From positions 1-16,438 of the forward strand of contig PJAB01001197.1 of assembly GCA_002887195.1 (NCBI GenBank): DNA of 16,438 bases, in the 5' to 3' direction. The translations under genes were made by a program, and so were the position numbers. Under the pieces are notes generated by a model that did no database searches, was not told the DNA's origin, and was given only the letters and a program-made list of their open reading frames with translations. Every line of letters starts with the position of its first letter. The first letter of the stretch is position 1. Source of the stretch: Chrysochromulina parva (taxonomy: Eukaryota > Haptophyta > Prymnesiales > Chrysochromulinaceae). Below, piece by piece: positions 16,320 through 16,438 of the stretch.

Positions 16320-16438
<119 letters not shown>

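Overview
The window is nuclear DNA of a eukaryote, most likely a flagellated, GC-rich microbial alga. A haptophyte or another alga with a complex plastid is my best guess; this is inferred, not proven. The grounds are: spliced genes with GT-AG introns (BRAP- and U2AF35-type genes); a beta-tubulin tail carrying the axonemal EGEFEEE motif; a RelA/SpoT-type HD protein, a family usually plastid-located in algae, here led by an ER-type signal peptide; and a very large receptor-like TKL kinase with FG-GAP repeats, an architecture more typical of protists than of animals, fungi or land plants. No tRNA, rRNA, transposase or CRISPR was seen.

Plus strand, left half: (1) a BRAP/BRAP2-type E3 ubiquitin ligase in three exons (about 257-2727); (2) the small subunit of the splicing factor U2AF in two exons (2947-4424), with an Arg/Asp/Gly-rich tail instead of an RS domain; (3) about 1.4 kb with no convincing gene (4425-5802), visibly less GC-rich; (4) a leishmanolysin-like M8 zinc metallopeptidase with TIG domain and C-terminal membrane anchor (to 8496), whose true N terminus is not visible.

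Minus strand, right half, read from right to left: (5) the last 38 codons of beta-tubulin at the window edge (16320-16438); (6) a 1520-1532 residue single-exon receptor-like kinase (11536-16098 or 16134) made of signal peptide, Pro-rich stalk, 13 complete plus two half FG-GAP repeats, Cys-rich module, one membrane span and a TKL-type kinase with an HHD catalytic loop; (7) a 2-oxoglutarate/Fe(II) dioxygenase-like protein (10072-11034 or 11175); (8) a stringent-response HD hydrolase-like protein without a synthetase domain (8683-9795). Genes 4 and 8 converge with about 186 bp between their stops. The genes look like an ordinary compact eukaryotic neighbourhood, not one pathway.

The most interesting signals are: (a) the near-identical 147-bp FG-GAP array in the receptor kinase, with variation concentrated in two short windows per repeat, recombination scars, and half-repeats at each end that complement each other as in a closed beta-propeller; (b) a 96-bp BRAP intron bounded by a 23-bp direct duplication containing AGGT, the signature expected for intron birth by tandem duplication, beside a second intron built largely of a 10-bp satellite; (c) the RS-less U2AF35 tail; (d) the hydrolase-only, signal-peptide-bearing RelA/SpoT relative.
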